Shown one piece after another: positions 11,698-22,120 of a DNA stretch of 32,231 nucleotides. The stretch is from Russula earlei (taxonomy: Eukaryota > Basidiomycota > Agaricomycetes > Russulales > Russulaceae), in assembly GCA_025769875.1 (NCBI GenBank), contig JAGFNK010000584.1:1-32231 (forward strand), given 5' to 3'. Below the pieces are notes generated by a model. The model saw only the letters and a program-made list of their open reading frames with translations, made no database searches and had not been told where the DNA came from. The first letter of the stretch is position 1. Each line of letters starts with the position of its first letter. Made by a program: the position numbers and the translations under genes.

Positions 11698-12597
11698 GAC
11701 GAAGAGGTTGGCCTTGTTAAGAAAGAGGAAATCGGAGGGAAAAGGTTCCACTTCCAACGGGAATTTTAACAGCGAGTGCACCACTGGTGAACAGCACCGC
11801 TGCTGCCACGACCAGGCGAGTAAGTTAGGCCATTGGTTGGCCGGAGCGCCGGAATGAGAGAAATTCGCGGTGGTGTAAAATGAAGGAACATTCGATCGAT
11901 CGAGGAGAGGAGCAAAAGGGACACACAACCGTGTGATGAATGAAAAAAACAATAGCTTTCTGCTGAGCAGATGAAACCCGCGATTGACACCAGGCCGGAG
12001 TTCTGAATTCGAGTTTTCTTTCTCTGTCCAGGTGGAACTTGAAGTTCCGTGAGTCACAAGGAAAGGTGCCCGGGCCTGACCTGGCCTTATTGCAGTGACC
12101 CCTCTCAATGCCGAGCTCGGACCATCTGGCGTGCACAGTACCACACAAGAGGAGAGGGACTCGGAGTCTGAGAGGAGCCACGGTGACGAAAGGAGTTATC
12201 GTGAGAATATAATTTCCCATAGCCTCCATTCCCGATCGGACGGATCATGATAAACCTCCTCCACGCGCTGCGGTCCTTCTCTGGCTCCCTTGACTCAAAT
12301 TCAAGCGTACCCCCCTTGTACCAACACCATATTTCCTAGAGGACAAAGGAAAGATTTCTCGATTCATTTAGCACGGTCACGTCGCCGCATCAGGCAAGGG
12401 ATCCACAAAAGCGGCTGTAGGAAAGGATGCTGAGGGAAATACAGCAGAACGAAAATCACGGTAGAGTGTAGTCCCGCGTCCTTCTCTTTGAATGAAGCGA
12501 TACGGGCGGCCCCGCCATTGCAAGGACGTCGCATTTCGCTTGTTCGCTTGTTCCTTCACATTCCGAGTTTCACGGACGATGACCGACCAGAGGAGCA
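11698..12597. other. ATPase upstream region, no gene seen
   Basis: 900 bp between the TRM112 stop codon and the ATPase start; it should hold the TRM112 3' UTR and the ATPase promoter. Open frames here (for example on the minus strand up to 12229) have no recognisable content and are extensions of the first ATPase exon or chance frames. I saw no convincing TATA box. Confidence 0.5.
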
Positions 12598-13149
12598 CTA
12601 CCCAATCTCATGCTCTGCCAACAGCTTGGTTGATATGCCGTAAAATATGAGAAGATGCGGTAAACAAATGAAAACGAGAGAGATGCGGACCATATTTGGG
12701 ATCCCATTCGAGATTGGGTATACATGCCCACAGTTTGGACACGTCATTGAACCCTCGTCTATGTGGATCTGATAAGAAGGGCATCATGAGGGCGAAAAGG
12801 AGATATTTTGGACGAGAATGACTGGCCTCAAGAAGCACACGGTGCAACTGCTTCAAAAGGTCGTCATCGAGCATCTCGGGACGCTCGGAGGGAAGCGATG
12901 TATCTCCGATCTTATTAAAAAATCGTGATTGAGCTTGTTCGGTACGAACAACGTGAAGGGATTTACCTCGCGGGAGGCCTGGACAAGGGCATCCCATTCG
13001 ATTCTTGGAAGGAAGCCACGGAGAAAGTCGGGGTTAAAGTCGGCTTCGCGGAGGGCAAGCTTGATGTCTGTAAGCTTGAGAGGAAAATTGTTCGTGGTGC
13101 AACCTTTGGCATGGCACGCAAGGAGGTTATGCGTGATCAGGCGAACCAT
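12598..13149 (-). CDS. TRM112: multifunctional methyltransferase activator Trm112
   Basis: Small zinc-binding partner that stabilises and activates the tRNA/rRNA/eRF1 methyltransferases Trm9, Trm11, Bud23 and Mtq2 in yeast. Four exons: 12967-13149, 12827-12910, 12691-12768 and 12598-12624 give 123 aa, the normal family length. The N-terminus MVRLITHNLLACHAKGC and the FNPDFLRGFLPRIEWDAL block are diagnostic. Cys12, Cys17, Cys99 and Cys102 (the CPNC motif, after DEGSMT) are the expected zinc ligands; the protein ends NGIPNMLLAEHEIG. Intron 12769-12826 appears to use a GC donor (GAG|GCCAGT). A GT-AG alternative two bases-plus downstream would shorten the product to LLEANEGSM instead of the family-like LLEIHIDEGSM. 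It lies upstream of the ATPase on the same strand and divergent from the glycosidase. Confidence 0.96.
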
Positions 13150-13217
13150 GGCAATCGCTCGCGGGAAGACCGACCGATACGAAGCGACGAAAAATCTTAA
13201 TCTGGGAGATGAAGGGA

Positions 13218-13241
13218 AGCCGGTCCGGGTTCGGACCGGCT
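13218..13241. promoter_or_regulatory. palindrome in divergent TRM112/glycosidase promoter
   Basis: Perfect inverted repeat with 10-bp arms, agccggtccg and cggaccggct, around a GGTT spacer, 69 bp upstream of the TRM112 start codon and about 400 bp upstream of the glycosidase start. The CGG/CCG triplets are the kind bound by fungal Zn(II)2Cys6 transcription factors. That role is an inference from the motif. The rest of 13150-13643 has no supported gene and should be a shared divergent promoter. Confidence 0.45.
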
Positions 13242-13643
13242 AGTCTCCGTTCCCCCGTTCAGTCAGTGGCGTTGTGGTGGAGTTGAGAGGAGTGCAGTCA
13301 AACGTTGCGCTCTTTGGAATGGGGGCTTCGGACAACTTGCGCGCCCACAAGAGCGGACATGCCACTGTGATCAGAAACGCTTTCGAAAGGTGCGTATATC
13401 CACTTATGCGGGTTGTTAGGAGAGATTATGGCAAGTTTAAAGCGTCCTAGATGGCGCGCGCGATCATCGGGGTCTCCGAGGCGTCCGAGCCTCACCAACA
13501 CTGTCTCTGCGGAATCCTTAGTCTTTGGTCTTCTCTCCCTTCGCGTCCGCTTCCATTAGGCTCTGAACCGCTCGATGTCCTCGGGCTCATGGCTTTATTA
13601 GCAGCAACGGGATTGCTCCGCGTCTCACCAAGCCATCTACACG

Positions 13644-15486
13644 ATGTACCTGTCCATCTCTCCCCTCTCTATCTCTACGATTGTATTGCGTTTCTTTTCA
13701 TTAATACCCACGGCCTCGGCCAACGGCCTTACTGATACCCAAATCGATATCGTGAAACAGCGACTCCAGGAGGGTGCTACTCACAGGTCAGCATATTGTA
13801 CACAGCATCTAATTTTCCTTCCTGGGGCTCCCTCAGCGATCCTCTGGACTGCCCTCTTGCGTCTCAGCAGCCCTAGTGTTTCTACTAAAGTGCTGCGGCG
13901 GCGCCGTTATTCGCCTGCCTACGCTCGACGCCAAGGCAGACTCATGCTGAACCTTATCTCACCAGCTGGGAACTTGGCACACGCGCCCAAGCTCTCCTCG
14001 AACTCTCGGCGCCGTCCTTCTCCGTTCTCACGCCCTCCGTCCCCCTTCCTCCCCCTTCGTCCTTGAATTCCTCCTCCAATGCCTCTCTCGCGGACGTCTT
14101 TACGATCGCGCGCAACGTCGTCGCTGTCCTCCCTTCTCCACCTAGCAATGGCACGGGACAGCCCCTGGTTGTGGGTGACTCCAGCGCGGGAGACCCCGCA
14201 AGCATTGGAACTGCCGTCCTGCTTGCTAACTGGACTGGCCTCGGGGACGAGGACTATGCTCGCGCGGCGACCGCTCAGGTAGAATACCTCTTTGGGCCAG
14301 TAGTCCCCAAGACGATCGATGGTGCGATCTCACATAGGGTTTCGCAGCTCCAACTTTGGTACGTTGATCCCATCTCAGCTATGCGAGTCTCCCCCCTGGG
14401 TTTAACCTGTTGGGTAGGAGTGATTCTGTGTACATGGTACCCCCTTTTCTCGCATACTATGGCGTGACGACAAGCAACCGGTCCATGTTGCAAGAGGCCT
14501 ACGAACAGGTCTGTGTTTTTACAACGTCTCCATCAAGCAAGGGTCGCAAGTGGTGACACCGGGTATGGGCAGATCAAATTGTACCGCCAATATCTCTCTG
14601 ATAGCTGGGCAAATGGATTGTGGCATCATGTTGTCTTGGGCTCGAATGGGACGGACCTTGGCCACTGGTCAACAGGTGCGTACAATGATTTTGACGTGCC
14701 TATCAGATACGCTCATGTCGAAGCAGGAAATGCGTGGGCAGCGGCAGGAATGTTGCGGGTTCTCGGAACGCTGAAACAGTCCTCCTTTTCTGGAGAATTT
14801 CAGCGCCAGATCAGGGATCTTGGCAATTGGGTGGACGAGATCCACGGCGCAATGTACCCACACCTTGTGCGTGCCGTCCTTGACACCCGTTCGTTCGTTT
14901 CCCTGACCCTGAGATCGCCGGTCGCTCTCAGCAAAGCAACGGCCTGTTCAAAAACTATGCAGACGGATCCTTTAACAGCAGCCGCAATTTTGACGATGCG
15001 TCGAGCAGCGCATTGCTCGCCGCGACAGTTTACCGGCTCGCGCTCCTTACGGGAAACAAGAAGTATGTCCCGCTCGCGGAACGGACGCGCGCGGCCCTCT
15101 TTGGGTCGAACTATTCGGCCGCAGCGTCGTACACCACCACCACAGCCACCTCATCCCCATCCCCGTCGCCCTCGTCCTCATCATCTTCTGCGTCATCCGC
15201 GTTCTCGGATACAACCCATTTCACGTCCGACGGCTGGCTGGTGCCGGTCGTCGACCCTCTCGACATCGGAGTCCAGGGTGCGCATAGCCCCGAAGGACAG
15301 GCGTTCGCGCTCATGCTCGACGCCGCGTGGCGCGATTGGCTTGCGGCCGGTAGCCCTGGCGCCACCTCGAACTCTGCACCATCGTCCCCGACTGGGACAC
15401 AGGGGGTCGGCTGGGGTGGCGGCATGCCGGTGCTGGGCTCGGTGTGGTTGGTCATGGCTTGCACGTTTGGCGATCTAATTATATGA
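13644..15486 (+). CDS. secreted GH88/GH105-like six-hairpin glycosidase
   Basis: Probable unsaturated-glycuronyl-type hydrolase with an (alpha/alpha)6 barrel, a family acting on pectin-derived or related sugars. Six exons: 13644-13786, 13966-14358, 14418-14508, 14573-14675, 14727-14876 and 14932-15486, joining in frame to 474 aa. The N-terminus (about 26 residues, hydrophobic, ending PTASA) looks like a signal peptide. Family blocks: SWELGTRAQALLEL, GDPASIGTAVLLANWTG, GAISHRVSQLQLWSDSVYM (Asp about 181 sits in the W-x-D-x-x-x-M site typical of GH105), GHWSTGNAWAAAGMLRVLG (about 240-260) and a final GWLVPVVDPL...GQAFALML. A Ser/Thr/Pro stretch lies near residues 335-365. The last 18 residues are hydrophobic, compatible with a GPI signal or membrane anchor. 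Intron 1 is long (179 nt) and its boundaries are the least certain. Substrate cannot be told from sequence. Confidence 0.82.
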
Positions 15487-15632
15487 GAGACAGTAGTCAT
15501 GGCACTAGTTGTTTCGTGGGAAGTACCGATTTACTACGGCCTGGAGTCTGTATGTTATACGTATTTACATTCCGCAACCTAGGAGAAGCATAGCCAGGAG
15601 ATGTAGGAGAGGCAAGGCAAGTTCAAGTGTAG

Positions 15633-16067
15633 CATCAGGAAAAACACATAAATCTTTTTTATAAAGTCTTTATAAAGTCAAAAAAGTTGAAAAGTCAACA
15701 GTTGCTTGGACTGACCCTAATTCTAGAAAGTTGTGACCCAAATATCAATTATATAGCCAAGAAAGTCGTGAAAGCAGCATAAGTTCTGTAAGGTTCTCAA
15801 AAGTTGGAAAGTCACATCAGCCAGCCTTAGGGCTATCAACCAATTTACACTCAAATGGGGCTACTGCTAAAGTTAAGAGCCCTCTGTCCAATGTTGGTTT
15901 GGGACATATCTGGGACTTTAACAGACTTTACAAACTTGACTACCTTTTCTGGCTTTATGGGGGCTTGAACAGCACTTTGCTACTTTACAAACTTTCAACT
16001 TTAGAAATACTCCCTATAAAGCTAAAAAGTCATAAAAGTCATAAATTTTCTTGTGATTTTGCTGATG
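15633..16067 (+). mobile_element. 0.4-kb interspersed MITE-like repeat, copy 2
   Basis: 435 bp similar to 5783-6188. It has imperfect terminal inverted repeats: catcaggaaaaacacataaat at the left (15633 on) and its partner attttcttgtgattttgctgatg at the right (ending 16067), matching over roughly 16 of 21 positions. TA dinucleotides lie just outside both ends (15630-15631 and 16070-16071), a possible target duplication. It contains no coding frame. It sits 147 bp after the glycosidase stop codon, so it may contribute to that gene's 3' end. Confidence 0.7.
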
Positions 16068-16680
16068 ACTAAGAAGTGGTGATAAGGGAAAGAGTCGCAG
16101 TAGAGACAAGGGAGAGACTCGGAAGGCGAGACAACGGGAGAATGAGTGTTGATGGTACAAAGTTAAGTGTACATCATGATGTGCGTATCGTGTTGCCTGC
16201 TTCATGTCTTTTTGGAATGAACATCCGCTCTAAATTTGCACTCCATGAGCATCCGCTGTAGGGAGTAGGTGTTGTAATCACCCCATTCCGGAGTGCATGA
16301 GACCGATCCTACGCAAGTGATGTTAATCGTGAGCAAATGACGGCGACTGACGCGGCGTGACGCGTGACGGATGGCTCTCACAACCACCTCTCCAGCGCCT
16401 AAGTGCTTTCCAATCGAAACATATATCTCGCCTTATCACCTGTCGCTCTATCTGCGTAAGCTCAGCGACAAACGAGACTTCAACATGATCGGAAAAAGCA
16501 TCCCGTGCGCCTCCGTTCTCGTGACAATGAAATGTCTTTGCTGCTGGTGTTATTAATAATTAAAACAATGGTCGTTTCTTTTGCAAGAAATGTAATTATC
16601 TGCGTCATAAATAGAATTCTGATGTAAGAGATGTTAAATAAGGGCGCAGCGTTGGAAGTCGACTGAAATGCCATCCCCAC
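16068..16680. other. no gene seen
   Basis: 613 bp between the repeat element and the NLR stop codon. No open frame resembles a protein. It should contain the NLR 3' UTR (minus strand). Confidence 0.5.
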
Positions 16681-19600
16681 TTAAAAGAGACACGATAACT
16701 GGCTGGGTGGGAAGTGCAGGATAACGGTGCGACCTGGTGAACATAGTACTAGAGTAGACTTGTATGAATCTTGACGCACTGGCCTGCAAGACACTGGGAC
16801 CCAACAGAGTCTGATGATATGGGTTCTATGAGCTTTATAAATCCACCCATCGGTACTGCAATACAAGCCATGGATTGCAATGGCACGCACTGACATCCAG
16901 TTGCTCTCGAGAGTCTGGATGGCAGCGCCAGTACTCGTGTCCCACATCCGGACTATGCGGTCCTCTGACCCAGAGACAATCCAGGTGCCGTCTGGCGAAA
17001 ACGCGACGGCTCTGACCGAATCTTGGTGGCCCTCGAAGGTCTTGACGGTGGCGCCAGTACTCGTGTCCCACATCCGGACTGTGCCATCAAAAGACCCAGA
17101 GACAACCCGGGTGCCGTCTGGCGAAAACGCGACAGCTCTGACCCAATCTTGGTCGCCCTCGAGGGTATTGACGGTGGCGCCAGTACTCGTGTCCCACATC
17201 CGGACTGTGCCATCAAAAGACCCAGAGATAATCCAGTTGCCGTCTGGCGAAAACGCGACGGCTGTGACCGAATCTTTGTGGCCCTCGAGGGTCTTGATGG
17301 TGGTGCCAGTGCTCGTGTCCCAGATCCGGACTGTGCGATCCTCTGACCCAGAGACAATCCGGGTGCCGTCTGGCGAAAACGCGACAGCTGTGACCAAACC
17401 TTGGTCGCCCTCGAGGGTCTTGACGGTGGCGCCAGTACTCGTGTCCCACATCCGGACTGTGCGATCCTCTGACCCAGAGACAATCCGGGTGCCGTCTGGC
17501 GAAAACGCGACGGCAAAGACCCAATCTTTGTGACCCTCGAGGGTCTTGACGGTGGCGCCAGGACTCGTGTCCCACATCCGGACTGTGCCATCCTCTGACC
17601 CAGAGACAATTCGGGTGCCATCTGGCGAAAACGCGACAGCCGTGACCAAATCTTGGTCGCCCTCGAGGGTCTTGACGGTGGCGCCAGGACTCGTGTCCCA
17701 CATCCGGACTATGCCATCCTCTGACCCAGAGACAATCCGGGTGCCGTCTGGCGAAAACGCGACGGCGAAGACCGGACCTAGGTGGCCCTCGAGGGTCTTG
17801 ACGGTGGCGCCAGTACTCGTGTCCCACACCTGGACTGTGCCATCAGAAGACCCAGAGACAATCCGGGTGCCGTCTGGCGAAAACGCGACGGCTGTGACCG
17901 GACGTAGTTGACCCTCGAGGGTTTTGACGGTGGCGCCAATACTCGTGTCCCACATCCGGATTGTGCCATCAGAAGACCCAAAGACAATCCGGGTGCCGTC
18001 TGGCGAAAATGCGACGGCGAAGACCCTATTTTGGTCGCCCTCGAGGTTCTTGACAGTGGCGCCAGTACTCGTGTCCCACATCCGGACTGTGCCATCAGAA
18101 GACCCAGAGACAATCCGGGTACCGTCTGGCAAAAACGCGACGGCTGTGACCCAATCTTGGTCGCCCTCGAGGGTCTTGACGGTGGCGCCAGTACTCGTGT
18201 CCCACATCCGGACTGTGCCATTCAAAGACACAGAGACAATCCGGGTGCCGTCTGGCGTAAACGCGACGGCTGTGACCGAATGGTCGCTCTCGAGGGTCTT
18301 GACGGTGGCACCAGTACTCGTGTCCCACATCCGGACTGTGCCATTAACAGACCCAGAGACAATCCGGGTGCCGTCTGGAGAAAACGCGACGGCTCTGACC
18401 GAATCTCGGTGGCCCTCGAGGGTCTTGACGGTGGCGCCAGTACTTGTGTCCCACATCTGGACTGTGCCATCCTCTGACCCAGAGACAATCCGGGTGCCGT
18501 CTGGTGAAAAGGTGGCAGTATTCACTCCACCTTCGTGACCCTCCATCGTTCGCAGGCACGGATTCCATGATTGTTCCATTCCATTCAGAACCGTAACAGA
18601 TTCCTCCAAGTCTCGACCGAAGTGTGCCCGGATTTTCGAGCACATTGGGGTGAATGGAAGGGCCGAGTAGTAGACATGCAGGGCTGCAATGCTGATGGGA
18701 TCGAAGAACTCAAGCGTAAACCGTTCAAGATCATACAGCATCTCAACAATGCCAGTTCGAATGTCGGCGAACATCTATGATCATGTGAACGGTCTAAGTC
18801 AAATTCAACCCTCGTTAAAATAACTCACTGATAATCTTTTCTGAGCAAATCTCAGTGCGCGAAGAGCAACATCTAGCGAGTCCATCAGACTCATAGCCTC
18901 AACCCAATATAAACTGTGATCGAAACAGAATGTTCCCAAAACATCAAGCAGCTCGTCTGACGGCGGTGAATCCGCCAGATGATCGGCCCAATGACGGCAG
19001 GCATATTGCATCGCTGGTGGAATGTTTTTTGCAATTCTTTTTGAGATATCTCCAATCTCGCTGTTCAACTTTGAATAGTCTCCAATCTGGCATATATCCC
19101 GTTGAAGCCTGTTTAGTTGCTCCAGACAATCAATCGCGAGATAGCCATGGTGCAGCGAAGTATCGATCAGAAATTTGGGCTCTGTACAGCGTTCTGGATC
19201 AACAATAAAATCAGGGAAGGATATATGCATCACTTGGACTGCCCCGGGTTCCGAAGGAATAATGATGATTGAACGAAGGCGCTGCAAAATGCTTGCTACA
19301 GGAACATCTTTGCTCGTATTGTTGCTGAGCAAAGCTGATATGGCGCGTGCAGAGATAGGGTCACAAAGCACAACAATGCAACCGAGAACTCTTCGCAAGC
19401 GGAGCACTGTGTCTGTATGGGATAACGGGGGAAATGCGTTACGCAAGACCGCGAGGTACAGCTGGTCTAGGCGGTGATGAGGTGTTGACTGTCCAGGGAT
19501 TCGTGTGGCAGAGACTAGGTCACGGAGCTGTCCCCATGGGTTTAAGACATCAGGATCTTCGATAAATCGAACTGCGGTGGCAGCAAAGATAAACAACCCA

Positions 19601-21358
19601 TCTGACTGTTGGACAAGTGTGCAGACGTCGTCATTAGTGAACCAATCCCGTTCCTGGAGGTCCTCGTTGCGAGATCCAACTTGAGTAAGCTCGTGTATTA
19701 AAAACGTTTTGATGTCATGGTCGACAGATGATCTTGAAATCTCGTGGTGGAAGAACGGACATGTATGTGATTGGAGAAGAGGAGGGAGGGATGGCAGGTG
19801 CAGTCTGGGCTCGGGTCGACTCGTGAGGAAAAGGGAGAACGGAAGCTTGTCAATGTGGGCCGAGAGAACAGAGACAATGAATGAGGTCGCGTCGTCGTCT
19901 TTGCACTCATCGAGCGCATCTAACACGATGACGGCAGGTGATGGAAATGCTTGACCCACAATGACGGACTTTTGGATTGGTTCGATGACGAGCTTTTGCA
20001 ATTGGTTTGATGGGTCAGAGAACCAAATATCTGGATTAGCTGTGACCGCGTCTTGCATAAAACACGCGAGTGGTTGGTGGAATGTCGTGCCCAGCTGGTG
20101 AGCAATTGAGCTGAATACAAATTGTGGATGGTTTCGCTCGCTGTCGTTACTTGAGAAAAAGAAGCTCGCAGCAAGCCAGGTGTTCCTGGCACAATACTCG
20201 GCAACACTCTGTGCGATTGTGGATTTCCCGGTCCCGGCACCACCAGACAACCAGAAGATGCGGCGCCTGTTTGGGCTGACATGAATAGGAAGCATCGGAT
20301 CGTCCGGAGTGACAGTGCGTTGTTCTTGTATAGCCCCTGTCGAGTCATTGATCCATTGGTAGATGGTCTCGAGCAGGCTCTCGCGTGTGTGTTCCAAACA
20401 CGCATGTCTCTTCCTCTCATCGGAACAATTATAACGTGCCTTCCGAGCTCGATGAAAGTTGGATAGTTCATCGTGAACTAGAATAAATAAATCAATAAAT
20501 TTCAGGGCGCTGTAACACGTTTTCTCACCTCGGATGTTATGTAATGCTTGCTACGACCTATTAGCTACTGAGGATCTTTAACTGGCGTAAGATAAACGTA
20601 CCACCCCTACGCGAACACGGCTAATCTCACGCCGCGTTTCCTGGGTAATTCAGATGAACGAGAGACATCTGGCATTTCGGAGAATAACGCACAGTGCCTT
20701 CCATTAGGCCGCGCATGGTAACTTCAGCTTGTACTCGCGGGATATCAGAGCTGTTAAATACGTATGACCAGGAACAACTTGCAAGAAAGTCTTGGATGAG
20801 GTCAGTGATTTTTTGTATTTGGGACTGGATGAAGGTGGCATCTTCTCTGCTACGAAAAAATCTGGTTGACTTTCCACGCGACTTGATCTCTTGCAGGTCA
20901 TTCGTGATGGTTTCAAGAGACCTGAATTAGGAAAAGTTCTAACGAAATGCTCAAATTTGGTAGCAAGCAGAGAATTACTTGGAAAAATCAGTGACTAAAT
21001 CAATGACAGATTCCGGGATATCTTTTCTTCCTACGAGTGGCCTGAAGATAGATTGTTCGAGGCGCTTTATACGGTGCATCAGTTGATCAATGTCGTCGAC
21101 GTTGTTCGTCATGGTCTGGAGTATCGTCTTATTAGATCATTTCTCGCCTATCAAAGTCGGACAAATTACCTGGACGATGTCAACGACTTGGAGTAGTCCA
21201 CCGAGGGTTCCCTTGATGACGGATCCTGCTGGAGGAGGAATCGCATCTGCGGTCTCTTTGAGGACGGAGAGTGAGAGGGTTAACCCGGCGACGGCAGTGG
21301 TGCGCGCATCTTCTGTACTCCTTTTTTCAGCACGTTTATGAGAGCGAGAGAAAGACAT
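16681..21358 (-). CDS. NACHT-WD40 NLR-like STAND protein
   Basis: Fungal NOD-like receptor, the architecture of HET-E/NWD proteins in non-self recognition. Proposed exons: 21170-21358, 20979-21115, 20693-20921, 20529-20550, 18829-20477 and 16681-18774, in frame, 1439 aa. The N-terminus (about 1-190) is helical and matches the usual Agaricomycete NLR leader (IPPPAGSVIKGTLGGLLQVV...NVDDIDQLMHRIKRLE). NACHT follows: Walker A GGAGTGKST about 272-280, Walker B VIVLDALDE about 376-384, SLFLTSRPE sensor-like motif. A linker (HADHLAD-type helical region, FTLEFFDPISIAALHVYYSALPF) leads to 13 WD40 repeats, about 819-1363, and a short C-terminal WIYK...LCWVP end. The 22-nt exon and the 142-nt intron 20551-20692 are the weakest part of the model. 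The reading frame is intact, so the gene is probably functional; it lies 280 bp from the Copia LTR. Confidence 0.9.
16912..18546 (-). repeat. coding minisatellite: 13 x 126 bp WD40 repeats
   Basis: Thirteen tandem units, twelve of 126 bp and one (third from the N-terminus, LESDHSV) of 123 bp, each encoding a 42-residue WD40 unit of the type LEG-xxxx-V-x-AVAFSPDGTRIVSGS-xx-GTVRMWDTSTGATVKT. Units are nearly identical except at a few positions: the triplet after LEG (HRD, DQD, HKD, DQG and others), the residue after the V (T, R or F), and the pair before G/R-T (ED, SD, FD, VN, LN). Such positions are the exposed binding-face sites known to vary in HET-E-type repeats. The homogeneity implies concerted evolution and a high chance of copy-number change. 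Confidence 0.93.
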
Positions 21359-21638
21359 GGGAGTGGGTTGCAACCTGAATGTGGGGCGATGTGAGATAAA
21401 GTCGGCGATAGCCGAGTCAGTATGTGCGACAACTCACGCAAGCGCTAACTGCAACCGCCAGAATCGACACTTGAGGTGGCCTCATTTTCGTCGAAATTTA
21501 GCAGCTCGGCACCACATTAGTCTCTCGAGCATACATACTGAAGCCCCTAGATAAAAGGGACGTGCACTGTTGAACCGGAACCCGAATGGATCAAAGAAGG
21601 CGAAGACCTTCATACAAGGTTCAAGATCCGCTCATAGA
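21359..21638. promoter_or_regulatory. NLR upstream region
   Basis: 280 bp between the NLR start codon and the Copia LTR, presumably the NLR promoter and 5' leader on the minus strand. No obvious TATA box was seen. The retrotransposon inserted so close that its LTR may add or replace upstream control sequences. Confidence 0.4.
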
Positions 21639-21952
21639 TGTTACGTGTTAGACAGAACTTTAGTATATGCGCTTATGGCAATAGGGTTACGCATACTACG
21701 CTATCTATCACAAGATGCAGCCTTATGCTGCGTCTAGAATGTTTCCACATCACGCGTCACTCAATGCGCAATATAGTGGACACCTGTAGTCACCTCTTTT
21801 GGACTTAGGAACAGCCCTGGGTCATAGAGGTATAAATACCATACTTGTAGACAAGTATACACATTGCTCTACACCCCAATATCACTTGAGCATTAGCACA
21901 ACCTCTAAGGTGGGTTGCTTGGCCTGTTAGCTGTGCTCTATGCTGCGCAACA
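21639..21952 (+). repeat. 5' LTR of Copia element
   Basis: 314 bp starting TGTTACGTG and ending GCGCAACA, a short imperfect terminal inverted repeat (TGTTAC/GCAACA). A TATA box (TATAAATA) lies at 21831-21838. Immediately after it comes GGTTATGGGCCC, a likely primer-binding site. The 5 bp before it, ATAGA (21634-21638), would be the target duplication; the other copy is outside the window. Confidence 0.75.
21831..21838 (+). promoter_or_regulatory. TATA box of Copia LTR
   Basis: TATAAATA about 190 bp into the LTR, followed within about 60 bp by CA-rich sequence suitable for transcription start. Supports the orientation and the LTR call. Confidence 0.6.
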
Positions 21953-21964
21953 GGTTATGGGCCC
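21953..21964 (+). other. putative primer-binding site of Copia
   Basis: GGTTATGGGCCC directly abuts the CA end of the LTR, the position of the tRNA primer-binding site. I have not matched it to a specific tRNA. Confidence 0.45.
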
Positions 21965-22120
21965 TGCAAGCCATGCGCCTTCATCGGCTGCAACGATGGC
22001 AAAGCATCCCTGAAGCCTGCATGCTGCGGTGAGCTAGTCTACCCTATGGGGAGACTATGTCGGCTTGTTTGAATACAATACTCTTACTGACGACCTCTAA
22101 GCCCCTTTCTAACAGCTATT

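Noticed and set aside
8127..11857. Plus-strand open frames antisense to the ATPase
   Set aside because: The minus strand carries an intact 20-exon conserved ATPase; the antisense frames have no recognisable content.
12929..13243. Plus-strand open frame over the first TRM112 exon
   Set aside because: Antisense to a well-conserved exon and without any domain.
16880..18538. Several long open frames on both strands (up to 222 codons) over the WD40 array
   Set aside because: They repeat with the 126-bp period and are alternative-frame shadows of the NLR gene; none has a family signature or independent start context.
16912..18546. CRISPR-like regular repeats
   Set aside because: Units are contiguous 126-bp coding repeats with no spacers, in a eukaryotic gene.
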